Below, piece after piece: positions 1 through 5,715 of a DNA stretch of 9,496 nt. The notes beneath the pieces were generated by a model that was not told the origin of the DNA, made no database searches, and was given only the letters and a program-made list of their open reading frames with translations. A program made the position numbers and the translations under genes. How positions within the stretch are numbered: position 1 is the stretch's first letter; every line of letters begins with the position of its first letter. Origin of the DNA: an uncultured Trueperaceae bacterium (GTDB lineage Bacteria; Deinococcota; Deinococci; Deinococcales; Trueperaceae); assembly GCA_937907415.1 (NCBI GenBank), contig CALCHY010000321.1, positions 1 through 9,496 on the forward strand, given 5' to 3'.

Positions 1-2
1 GG

Positions 3-107
3 GCGGTGGTCGATGGCGCCAGGCCCCTCGAGGCGGCGAGCTCGGACTGGGCGAAGGTGGCTGCGACTTGGCAGCGCGAGTTCGCGGAGTTCAGGGAGAA
101 GGGCTAG
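3..107 (+). CDS. 3' end of an unrecognised upstream gene (partial)
   Basis: The frame is open from the window edge to a TAG at 105-107 and encodes the last 34 residues of a protein, ending QREFAEFREKG. The tail is charged and looks helical (DWAKVAATWQREFAEF). By hand count 31 of its 34 sense codons end in G or C, far above the other two frames, which is why I take it as coding. I do not recognise the family and the rest of the gene lies outside the window. It is followed by about 770 bases without a convincing protein gene, so it is probably not part of the cas operon. Confidence 0.55.
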   Translation, partial: AVVDGARPLEAASSDWAKVAATWQREFAEFREKG

Positions 108-185
108 GCGCGGTGCCGTGTTCCTGGCGCAGCTTAGGGTCGCTGCGGCTGGCGACCGCAAGCCCAAAGCGCGCTAGGTGGAGGC

Positions 186-211
186 AACAAAAAAACGCGC
201 TCTCGCGCGTT
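186..211 (-). terminator. Possible intrinsic terminator read on the minus strand
   Basis: Positions 194-200 (AACGCGC) pair perfectly with 205-211 (GCGCGTT) around a TCTC loop. Seven A's at 189-195 on the + strand become a T-run directly after the stem when read on the minus strand, which is the form of an intrinsic terminator. On the + strand there is no T-run after the stem. It could end minus-strand transcription coming from the mini-array near 449-535, or act weakly for the gene ending at 107. Confidence 0.45.
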
Positions 212-223
212 CGATATCTTCAA

Positions 224-237
224 CATACGCCCGTATG
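224..237. promoter_or_regulatory. Perfect 14-bp palindrome, possible operator
   Basis: CATACG (224-229) and CGTATG (232-237) form a perfect inverted repeat separated by CC, the size of a dimeric repressor site. On the minus strand it overlaps a possible promoter: TTGACG at 250-245, a 17-nt gap, and TATGTT at 227-222. That promoter would run straight into the stem-loop at 211-194, so its product is unclear. The palindrome is seen directly; the operator role is inference. Confidence 0.3.
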
Positions 238-407
238 CGGTATTCGTCAAGGGGTTGCAGGCGAGTGGGGGAAGTGCGGTGTGGAGTGGGTGGGGCGGGA
301 CATATGCGGCGAATCTCTCAGCGGCGTTAGGTGTCGCAGGGCTGGACTAGGGTCTGCGGAGAGGTGGTCGATCACAAGTGCTGACCTGGGGCCGGCGCCG
401 CTCGGGA

Positions 408-443
408 GGTGGCGACCAAGCCGTTAACGCTACGGCCGCCACC
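408..443 (-). other. Strong hairpin just 3' of the second degenerate repeat
   Basis: GGTGGCG (408-414) pairs with CGCCACC (437-443), and GCCGT (420-424) pairs with ACGGC (432-436). The two helices total 12 bp, with a 5-nt bulge (415-419) and a 7-nt loop. Read on the minus strand it begins 5 nt after the second repeat-like element, so it could form or protect the 3' end of a short guide RNA. There is no U-run after it, so a classical intrinsic terminator is not shown. Confidence 0.4.
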
Positions 444-448
444 AAGCG

Positions 449-477
449 AGAGTCATCCCTGCGATTGCAGGGAAGTC
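449..477 (-). repeat. Degenerate I-E repeat, distal copy (psi-R2)
   Basis: Aligned by its stem to the array repeat at 9468-9496, 18 of 29 positions agree. TCCCTGC (473-467, minus strand) pairs perfectly with GCAGGGA (462-456) around a 4-nt AATC loop. This is the 7-bp, 4-nt-loop geometry of I-E repeats recognised by Cas6e. Repeat positions 9 and 18 have changed together from C-G to T-A, preserving the pair. The 3' handle has drifted to ATGACTCT, which fits a copy needed only for cleavage and not for a new guide. Confidence 0.75.
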
Positions 478-497
478 ACGAGGCTGCGCACGTACGT

Positions 498-526
498 TGG
501 TTCATCCCCTCGCCGTGGGGAGGTTC
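498..526 (-). repeat. Degenerate I-E repeat, proximal copy (psi-R1)
   Basis: Aligned at its 3' end, 16 of 29 positions agree with the array repeat, and a one-base gap improves the match in the 5' arm. TCCCC (521-517, minus strand) pairs with GGGGA (509-505) around a 7-nt loop. The 3' handle ATGAACCA is close to the array's GTGAACCG, keeping the TGAACC core that Cas5e and Cas7e hold in a mature crRNA. Conservation is strongest exactly where a functional 5' handle would be needed. Confidence 0.72.
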
Positions 527-536
527 GGGCAGCCCG
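526..536. promoter_or_regulatory. Small inverted repeat at the predicted mini-array start
   Basis: CGGGC (526-530) and GCCCG (532-536) are a perfect inverted repeat around one base. It lies between the predicted start of the minus-strand guide RNA and its first repeat. It may be a small operator or simply part of the transcript; nothing else supports a role. Confidence 0.2.
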
Positions 537-541
537 GCAGG

Positions 542-570
542 ATTGTAACGCCTGGCATTTTGGCTCTTGA
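542..570 (-). promoter_or_regulatory. Predicted promoter of the minus-strand mini-array
   Basis: The minus strand reads TCAAGA (570-565), a 17-nt gap and TACAAT (547-542). The -10 box matches the sigma-70 consensus at 5 of 6 positions; the -35 box is weak at 3 of 6. The gap from the -10 box to the first repeat is 15 nt, similar to the 17 nt in the real CRISPR leader. Its -35 overlaps the TTGACA of the opposite promoter, so the two probably compete for polymerase. Confidence 0.45.
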
Positions 571-596
571 CATTGAGGACGCTGGAGTAGCATTAT
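567..596 (+). promoter_or_regulatory. Predicted promoter of the cas operon
   Basis: A perfect -35 box TTGACA (567-572) is followed after 18 nt by CATTAT (591-596), which matches 4 of 6 consensus bases including the key A2 and T6. Transcription would begin near 602-604 and run through a leader of about 275 nt into cas3. The predicted mini-guide target (606-621, PAM 622-624) sits directly on the start region, so bound Cascade would block initiation or early elongation. Confidence 0.55.
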
Positions 597-605
597 GACG
601 ACTAG

Positions 606-624
606 GGCTACGCACGTACGTCAT
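606..624 (-). promoter_or_regulatory. Predicted Cascade target (protospacer plus ATG PAM) for the mini-guide
   Basis: The minus strand at 621-606 reads ACGTACGTGCGTAGCC, identical to the first 16 nt of the spacer-like segment at 497-482 except T for C at position 12. I-E crRNAs do not pair at every sixth position, so position 12 is a tolerated mismatch. The three bases 5' of the protospacer (624-622) read ATG, an accepted I-E PAM in E. coli. Beyond position 16 the match is lost, so pairing should allow binding without a full R-loop. The spacer locus itself is preceded by CCA and would not be self-recognised. Confidence 0.7.
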
Positions 625-863
625 GGCCCGATATAGGTGAAGATGAAATGCGTTGGGAGTCACGTTAGATACAGCCTCCATGCCGCCGTCGCATCCGTCC
701 AGGTACAGAATAGGGTGAATAGCTCGTCATCGGCGGATCAGATCATTGTCGACATCTGGTTCGCCTCTTGGTCCACGGACGCTTCGCAAGACGTGCGGGT
801 AGGTTCTGACGTGCTCCACGACCGTGGCGGCTCCAGCTTCAGTTTTCGGGCAAGCACCTCTTC

Positions 864-870
864 AAGGGGG
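864..870 (+). promoter_or_regulatory. Ribosome binding site deciding the cas3 start
   Basis: AAGGGGG lies 8 nt before the CTG at 879 and is the only Shine-Dalgarno-like sequence at a usable distance from an in-frame near-cognate start in the open stretch 810-965. It supports initiation at CTG rather than at the ATG at 966. Confidence 0.5.
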
Positions 871-878
871 CGGCGCCG

Positions 879-3566
879 CTGAGCCGGGCCAGGGAACTCT
901 GGGCAAAGTCCAGCAAGAGCGGTCCTCCGGGCCACTCCCTCCTTGGGCACCTCCTAGACGTCGGCATGGTGGCGCGCCATTTGCTAATGGACGCGAGGCT
1001 CCAACGGGCGCTCAGGCGTTTCGCGCATGACCTTCGGTTGGAGGTGGAAGCTGCGAGGAGGCTGTTGGTAATCCTCGCCGCACTTCACGACATAGGAAAG
1101 GCCTCGCCAGCGTTTCAGAGGAAGTGGCCGGACGGTGCGCCCCCGGAGGCGCTGCAGAGGCCGGTACCCGACATACCGCACGGCACGATCAGCGCCATGA
1201 TCCTCAAGGACTGGCTCCGCGAGAGAGGGATGCACTCAAGGGAAGCCGAGACGCTCGCTCACGCCGTAGGCGTCCATCACGGAGTCACCTTGCCTCCCGG
1301 TCTCAGCACTACCTTCGGCCTCGATTCCTCGGGTGTTGGTAGCGCACCCTGGGAAGGCTGGCGGAACGAACTCATTGAGGCGGTCGTAGAGGCCTTCGGG
1401 CCCCTGCCCGAGCTAACAAGTCACAAGGGCTATAGAAGGTCCTCAAGTTGGGGATTTCAGGCTGGCCTAACGTCCGTGGCGGACTGGATCGGCTCCGGCC
1501 TCCCGTTTGCGCCGGAAGTATCTGACCGAACGGCTTACATGGCAGCCAGGGAGACGGACGTGGCCCTCCGCCTCGAGGAGATCCAGTGGCCGCGTGACGG
1601 GCAGTGGTGGGTTGAGCCCAGCTCCCCTGAGATGTTCGAATCTTGGTTCCAGGGTACGCGCGCTGGTGAGGATCCAAGACCGCTTCAGATCGCAGTTCAA
1701 GAGGCTCTGGTCCAATCGCGTGGGGAGCAGTTCCTGCTAGTAATCGAGGCCCCCATGGGAGAGGGCAAGACCGAGGCGGCCTTCTTCGCCGCTGTCCGTG
1801 CCGCGACCGCGCGAGGACTCTACATCGGGCTTCCCACACATGCGACTAGCGATGCACTTCACTCTCGGCTGACGGCGTTCGTAGAGAAGCACGCGAGTAG
1901 GACGGTGCACATAGCGTTGGCGCATGGGGCGGCGAGAGCGCTTGCCGCGCTTGGCGGGGTTACTGCCTCGGTGGTCCTAGCGCCCAAAGTAGACCTGGCG
2001 CTGGACCCGGTAGATGAGGAAGGCGCCGAGGCTGCGGCGACGCAGGCTCTCTGGCTGACGACCGGCCGCAGGGAGTTACTGGCCGAACTCGGTGTTGGGA
2101 CCGTGGATCAGGCGCTGTTGGCTGTCCTTTCTACGAAGCATCACTTCGTAAAGCTATGGGCGCTTGCCGGGAAGGTGGTCGTTCTCGACGAAGTCCATGC
2201 CTACGACCGCTACACCTTCGGACTGCTTGAGGAGCTGGTCGAATGGCTGGCGAGCATGGGCTCCACGGTGATCGTGATGAGCGCGACACTGCCGCAAGGC
2301 ACCCGTACGGCCTTAGTGGAGGCGTTTCAAAGGGGCACTGAGTCCGAGGTGTTGCCACCGGACTCCGCTCTTTACCCTCGGCTCACGCTCGTAACGCGAG
2401 ACCTGCTGCTGACGGTGCCATTCGCTGCATCAAGAGACTCGAGAATGGGCATTGCGGCGGCACCCTACCCGATAGAGGATCTGGGACACTTCGTGTTGGC
2501 ACTGCAGGCCGGTGGCGGCGCGGTAGGGGTCATCGTGAACACGGTTTCGAGGGCGCAAGAATTGTACGAGTTCTGCCGAGCCGCGGGCGCCGAACCCCTC
2601 CTGCTTCATGCCCAAATGCCCCTAGGCGAGCGGCAGAACAGGGAAGCGGAACTGATAGAGAGGTACGGCGTAGGGTCCAAGGGTCAGCGTGACGGGCTTG
2701 TGATTGCCACGCAGGTCATGGAGCAAAGCCTAGACGTCGACTTCGACGTGCTCGTATCGGACATGGCGCCGGTCGACCTGTTGCTGCAGCGCGCGGGCAG
2801 GATGCACCGTCATCTGCGCGGCGGCAATCGCGGTCCTCACAACTCCGCGGTGCTCTACATAGCCGGCTTTGGCGACCTTGAGTATGGACCCCATCTAGAT
2901 GCGATGGAGGGTATCTACGACTCCTACATCATGTGGCGCAGTTGGGCTGCCCTCACGATGAAACCGGAGTTGCGGCTGCCCGATGACATCGATTCGTTGG
3001 TTCAGCAGGTATACGACCTGGACTCTTCCGCCGACCTTCCACCAAGTGTCTCGGTAGACATGCCCGTTCTGGCGCAGGCGTTCAACGCGCGTTTGGAGGT
3101 GATGGATGCCGCGGTAAAGGCTTGGGTCGTGGGTTCGCCGCTAGAGCCCGCTTCACAGGCCTGGCGGAGTGTGTCTACTGACGACGAAGGACGTGAGCGC
3201 GGTAAGGCCATCGCCCCGACCCGCTTGGGTGAGCGCCGCCTAACCGTGATACCGGTCTACTCCTCGAAAGGGCGGTGGCGTTTGCCTGGGAACGACGAAA
3301 CTGTGTCTAGCACGGCTGGCCGAGTTTCGGCAGATTGGTTGCGCGCCGCGCTCATGTCACAGATCGGAGTCAGAAATGTGGCCCTTATCGCAAAGCTCGA
3401 GGCGCACCAGAGGCCAGAATGGTGGACGAAGCACAAGCTACTGCAGTTCTTATTTCCGCTAGAACTTGGTGACGATGGTACTGCGGTCGTAGACGCGAAC
3501 GTGCGCCTAGATTCGGAGTTGGGTCTGGTCATCGGCCGGGCGCTCTCGCGGGGGAGGGGACGATAG
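879..3566 (+). CDS. cas3: CRISPR-associated nuclease-helicase Cas3 (type I-E), probable CTG start
   Basis: Cas3 is recruited by target-bound Cascade and unwinds and degrades the DNA. Numbered from CTG 879 (895 aa), the HD nuclease has GHSLLGHLLD with H19 and H24, H70-D71 in LHDIGK, H133-H134 in VHHG and D202 in VADW. The SF2 helicase follows: Walker A GEGKT 294-298, DEVH 437-440, SAT 468-470 and QRAGRMHRH 637-645, then a C-terminal domain. The first in-frame ATG (966) would delete H19, H24 and the ELWAK segment typical of Cas3 N-termini. The in-frame stretch 810-965 has no ATG, GTG or TTG, so CTG 879 with AAGGGGG 8 nt upstream is the best start. A programmed or sequencing frameshift from the overlapping frame ending at 882 is the alternative. 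Two bases separate it from cse1. Confidence 0.95.
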   Translation: MSRARELWAKSSKSGPPGHSLLGHLLDVGMVARHLLMDARLQRALRRFAHDLRLEVEAARRLLVILAALHDIGKASPAFQRKWPDGAPPEALQRPVPDIPHGTISAMILKDWLRERGMHSREAETLAHAVGVHHGVTLPPGLSTTFGLDSSGVGSAPWEGWRNELIEAVVEAFGPLPELTSHKGYRRSSSWGFQAGLTSVADWIGSGLPFAPEVSDRTAYMAARETDVALRLEEIQWPRDGQWWVEPSSPEMFESWFQGTRAGEDPRPLQIAVQEALVQSRGEQFLLVIEAPMGEGKTEAAFFAAVRAATARGLYIGLPTHATSDALHSRLTAFVEKHASRTVHIALAHGAARALAALGGVTASVVLAPKVDLALDPVDEEGAEAAATQALWLTTGRRELLAELGVGTVDQALLAVLSTKHHFVKLWALAGKVVVLDEVHAYDRYTFGLLEELVEWLASMGSTVIVMSATLPQGTRTALVEAFQRGTESEVLPPDSALYPRLTLVTRDLLLTVPFAASRDSRMGIAAAPYPIEDLGHFVLALQAGGGAVGVIVNTVSRAQELYEFCRAAGAEPLLLHAQMPLGERQNREAELIERYGVGSKGQRDGLVIATQVMEQSLDVDFDVLVSDMAPVDLLLQRAGRMHRHLRGGNRGPHNSAVLYIAGFGDLEYGPHLDAMEGIYDSYIMWRSWAALTMKPELRLPDDIDSLVQQVYDLDSSADLPPSVSVDMPVLAQAFNARLEVMDAAVKAWVVGSPLEPASQAWRSVSTDDEGRERGKAIAPTRLGERRLTVIPVYSSKGRWRLPGNDETVSSTAGRVSADWLRAALMSQIGVRNVALIAKLEAHQRPEWWTKHKLLQFLFPLELGDDGTAVVDANVRLDSELGLVIGRALSRGRGR

Positions 3567-3568
3567 AC

Positions 3569-5134
3569 GTGGGGAGGTCTTTTCAGCTACTCGATGAGCG
3601 CTGGATCCCTGTTGAATCGTTGGAGGGGGCGTTCTCTGAAGTAGGTCTGCTCGAGGCGTTCGAGCGGGCAGCCGATTTACGGCGAATCGTACATGCTTCG
3701 CCTTTGGTGACAGTTGCGCTGTACCGGCTGCTCTTCGCCATCTTTCACCGGGCGGCACCTGTTGCCAACGACAACGAGTGGGGCGACCTGTGGGACTCCG
3801 CTACGGCTCATAAGGATGCTGGGTCCTACCTCGAACGCTGGCGGCACAGGTTCGACCTCTTCTCGGAGACAGAGCCATTCTGGCAGGTGCCGGATCTGAG
3901 TGACGAGCTCGAGACAATGTCATGGGCGAAACTGGCCGCGGAGCTGAACGACAACAACAACAAGGTGCTGTTCGACCACACGCGCACGAAACAAGATAGG
4001 CCGTTGGCCACGCCGGCTCAGGTGGCGCGACTATTGGTGGCATGTCAAGTGATGTCTGTAGGAGCTGGCAACAGCCCCACGGGCTTCAACTTGAACGCGG
4101 TGCTAGCTACTTCACTGGTTGTGATACCCGAAGGCGCGAACCTGCGAGATACGTTGCTGGCCAATGCGCGCGTTGGGAAGTCGAAGGGCGATGCACCCGT
4201 ATGGGAACAGCCCGTACCCAGGGCAGCCGACATCCTTGAGGGGAATTCGCAGAAGCCAGCTCGCACGTACCCTTACGTTGGGTTGGCCAGGCGGTTGACC
4301 TGGCTCACCAGGGCGATAAAGATTGTGCCACCCGGCAGTTCGGAGTTTGTCGAAAGCGTGATATTCGGGGCGGGCCGCAGGCCGGCGGTCCCGGATGGAG
4401 ACCGTGACCCATGGGTGGCCTATCGCGTCTCGAAGGAAGGGAAGTGGGTGCCTCAACGCCTCGACCCTACTCGGGCGATTTGGAGAGACCTACAGGCGAT
4501 AGCCATACGAACGGACGATGACAAGCGGGCTGTTGCCCCGGTTCTTGCGAGCCTTGGCGCTATCCGAGAAGGCGACCGCCCGTTCCCAGACTCCTGGTCC
4601 CTATTGTTGGGCGGCCAGGCGGCGGACAAAGCGAAACTCGAGGGCTGGGGACAGGAGCGTTGGCAGCTGCCTGACTCTGCGCTACGAAACCCGCGGGTTC
4701 GAGAGGCGTTGTCGCTTGGGACGGCGAGTGCGGAAGAGGGCGGGCACCAATTAGGCAAGATTCTGCTCGCGCTGGCCAGAGATGTCTTGGCGCCCGACCC
4801 ACAGACGAACCCCGATTTGGCCGCAGTGCGCATGTTGGCGAGTGGTTTCCCCGCCCTCAAAACGTACTGGTCTCGGCTTGAGGTGGCATTCTCGCACTTC
4901 TTGCACCGCCTGGGTGAGGCGAACGGGGATTCAGATCTTATCGAAGGAAGCGCCCTGAAGAACTGGTACAGCGACACCGCGCTGGCCGTGAAGGCTGCCA
5001 CGGACGCCACGTATGGCGTGATGGGGAAGGATGCACGCGCTTTGAGGGCATGGGCTAGGAACTCTCCGAAGCTCGAGTTGCTTGCGAGTAAGTACCGCCG
5101 CATGGCGAGAGAAGCCGAAGGGAGCAAGGGGTGA
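3569..5134 (+). CDS. cse1: Cascade large subunit Cse1 (CasA, Cas8e)
   Basis: Cse1 is the large subunit of the I-E Cascade complex. It reads the PAM, starts DNA unwinding and docks Cas3. The 521-residue product has the family's N-terminal signature FQLLDERWIPV (5-15), HRFDLF (93-98) with PFWQV (103-107), and the LFDHTR to GAGNSPTG stretch (134-172) expected around the DNA-contacting loop region. The GTG at 3569 is preceded by GGAGGGGA with 8-nt spacing and follows the cas3 stop by two bases, so the two are probably co-translated. Its stop overlaps the cse2 start (GTGA). Length is normal for the family. Confidence 0.95.
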   Translation: MGRSFQLLDERWIPVESLEGAFSEVGLLEAFERAADLRRIVHASPLVTVALYRLLFAIFHRAAPVANDNEWGDLWDSATAHKDAGSYLERWRHRFDLFSETEPFWQVPDLSDELETMSWAKLAAELNDNNNKVLFDHTRTKQDRPLATPAQVARLLVACQVMSVGAGNSPTGFNLNAVLATSLVVIPEGANLRDTLLANARVGKSKGDAPVWEQPVPRAADILEGNSQKPARTYPYVGLARRLTWLTRAIKIVPPGSSEFVESVIFGAGRRPAVPDGDRDPWVAYRVSKEGKWVPQRLDPTRAIWRDLQAIAIRTDDDKRAVAPVLASLGAIREGDRPFPDSWSLLLGGQAADKAKLEGWGQERWQLPDSALRNPRVREALSLGTASAEEGGHQLGKILLALARDVLAPDPQTNPDLAAVRMLASGFPALKTYWSRLEVAFSHFLHRLGEANGDSDLIEGSALKNWYSDTALAVKAATDATYGVMGKDARALRAWARNSPKLELLASKYRRMAREAEGSKG

Positions 5135-5706
5135 CGGAATCATACTTGTCTGACCGCTTCGCGCAGCACCTGCGCAAGGTGCTGGAGGGGCCTGGACGTG
5201 CGCGTGCTGTCTTGCGCAGATCTCTGACTTTGCCACCAGGGGAGTCAATGGCGGCAATACCCTACGTCGAACCCTTCGTGGCCACCGCGGGCAAATGGAC
5301 GAGGAAGTGCGCCTACCTGGTTGCTGGAGTCAGCGCCGCTTCAGGGGTTGATGTCGGCAGCGGAAGCTTGGGTGCTGCAGCTGCTCGCTTGAGGCTGAGG
5401 ACTGATTCTAAGTCGGTTGAGACTCGTTTCCTGGCCTTGCTTGACGCTGACGAAGAGCAGTTGCCGTATCGGTTGCGCCAGATGATCGTGCTTATGGCTG
5501 GGAACGAGATCGCGCCCGATTGGGCTGGACTCTTCCGGGACCTCAGGCGGTGGCAGGCACCAGGCAGGCCCGCGCAGATCATGTGGGCACGCGACTACTA
5601 CACCGTTGTCGGCTCTGCGGGAGTCGAAGACGTTGAGGGTGATGAAGGTCCCGACGACGAGCTGAGTGAAACGAGATTCAACCCAGATGAAGTTCAGGAA
5701 GATTAG
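5131..5706 (+). CDS. cse2: Cascade small subunit Cse2 (CasB)
   Basis: Two Cse2 copies form the inner belly of I-E Cascade and stabilise the displaced strand and R-loop. The 191-residue product carries the family pattern: Y-L-V-A-G near residues 54-58, a central SVETRFLALL with DEEQLPYRLRQ, and a late DWAGLFRDLRRW with WARDYY. After that comes an acidic tail (VEGDEGPDDELSE) that is longer than in E. coli and may be disordered. The GTG start overlaps the cse1 TGA by four bases, indicating translational coupling, and GGGAGCAAGG lies just upstream. Confidence 0.92.
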   Translation: MTESYLSDRFAQHLRKVLEGPGRARAVLRRSLTLPPGESMAAIPYVEPFVATAGKWTRKCAYLVAGVSAASGVDVGSGSLGAAAARLRLRTDSKSVETRFLALLDADEEQLPYRLRQMIVLMAGNEIAPDWAGLFRDLRRWQAPGRPAQIMWARDYYTVVGSAGVEDVEGDEGPDDELSETRFNPDEVQED

Positions 5707-5715
5707 GAGGGGCTA

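Larger units (their letters stand above)
108..407. other. Intergenic stretch without a convincing gene
   Basis: A + strand frame is open across much of this stretch (68-427), but its translation is rich in Arg, Gly, Trp and Ser, resembles no family I know and runs through a stem-loop with an A-tract. I see no tRNA or rRNA. The structures I can support are the stem-loop at 186-211 and the palindrome at 224-237, listed separately. Confidence 0.5.
449..535 (-). ncRNA. Mini-CRISPR / CreR-like guide RNA predicted to target the cas promoter
   Basis: Read on the minus strand, this holds a degenerate I-E repeat (526-498), a 20-nt spacer-like segment (497-478) and a second degenerate repeat (477-449). 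A TACAAT -10 box at 547-542 predicts a start near 535, about 9 nt before the first repeat. Cas6e processing would give a crRNA with 5' handle AUGAACCA, close to the GUGAACCG handle of the real array. Spacer nucleotides 1-16 match 621-606 on the same strand except at position 12, next to an ATG PAM and on the predicted start of the cas promoter. CRISPR-resembling RNAs that direct type I effectors to cas promoters (CreR, mini-arrays), and creA antitoxin RNAs, are known. Assignment here is inference from sequence; the 5' and 3' ends are estimates. Confidence 0.75.
604..878 (+). other. Predicted 5' leader of the cas transcript
   Basis: This lies between the predicted transcription start and the cas3 start. 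Two tiny open frames occur near its 5' end: MARYR at 623-640 and MRWESR at 648-668. The second has AGGTGA (635-640) placed 7 nt before its ATG, a good ribosome binding site. They could be leader peptides or chance. A longer open frame (643-882) ends with a TGA that overlaps the cas3 CTG, but its protein resembles nothing I know. I see no riboswitch. Confidence 0.35.

Noticed and set aside
68..427. Open + strand frame of 119 codons
   Set aside because: It overlaps the better-supported gene end at 105-107, runs through the stem-loop at 194-211, and its composition is that of an unselected GC-rich frame.
449..526. Remnant of a decayed second CRISPR array
   Set aside because: Not excluded outright, but decay does not explain the preserved stem with a compensatory change, the kept handle, the promoter, or the PAM-flanked match to the cas promoter.
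527..600. A further degenerate repeat one unit before or after the mini-array
   Set aside because: I looked about one unit away on either side (around 400-430 and 550-585) and found no TCAT-CCC / GGGA pattern, so the element has two repeats only.
637..882. Open + strand frame of 81 codons just before cas3
   Set aside because: No recognisable family, no well-spaced ribosome binding site for GTG 637 or ATG 643, Ser-rich and Arg-rich tail. Its stop overlapping the cas3 CTG is noted with cas3.
738..950. Minus-strand frame of 70 codons
   Set aside because: It lies opposite the true N-terminal coding region of cas3 and resembles no family; a shadow frame.
966..968. ATG 966 as the cas3 start
   Set aside because: It would remove the ELWAK segment and the first HD-domain histidines, which are encoded in frame directly upstream.
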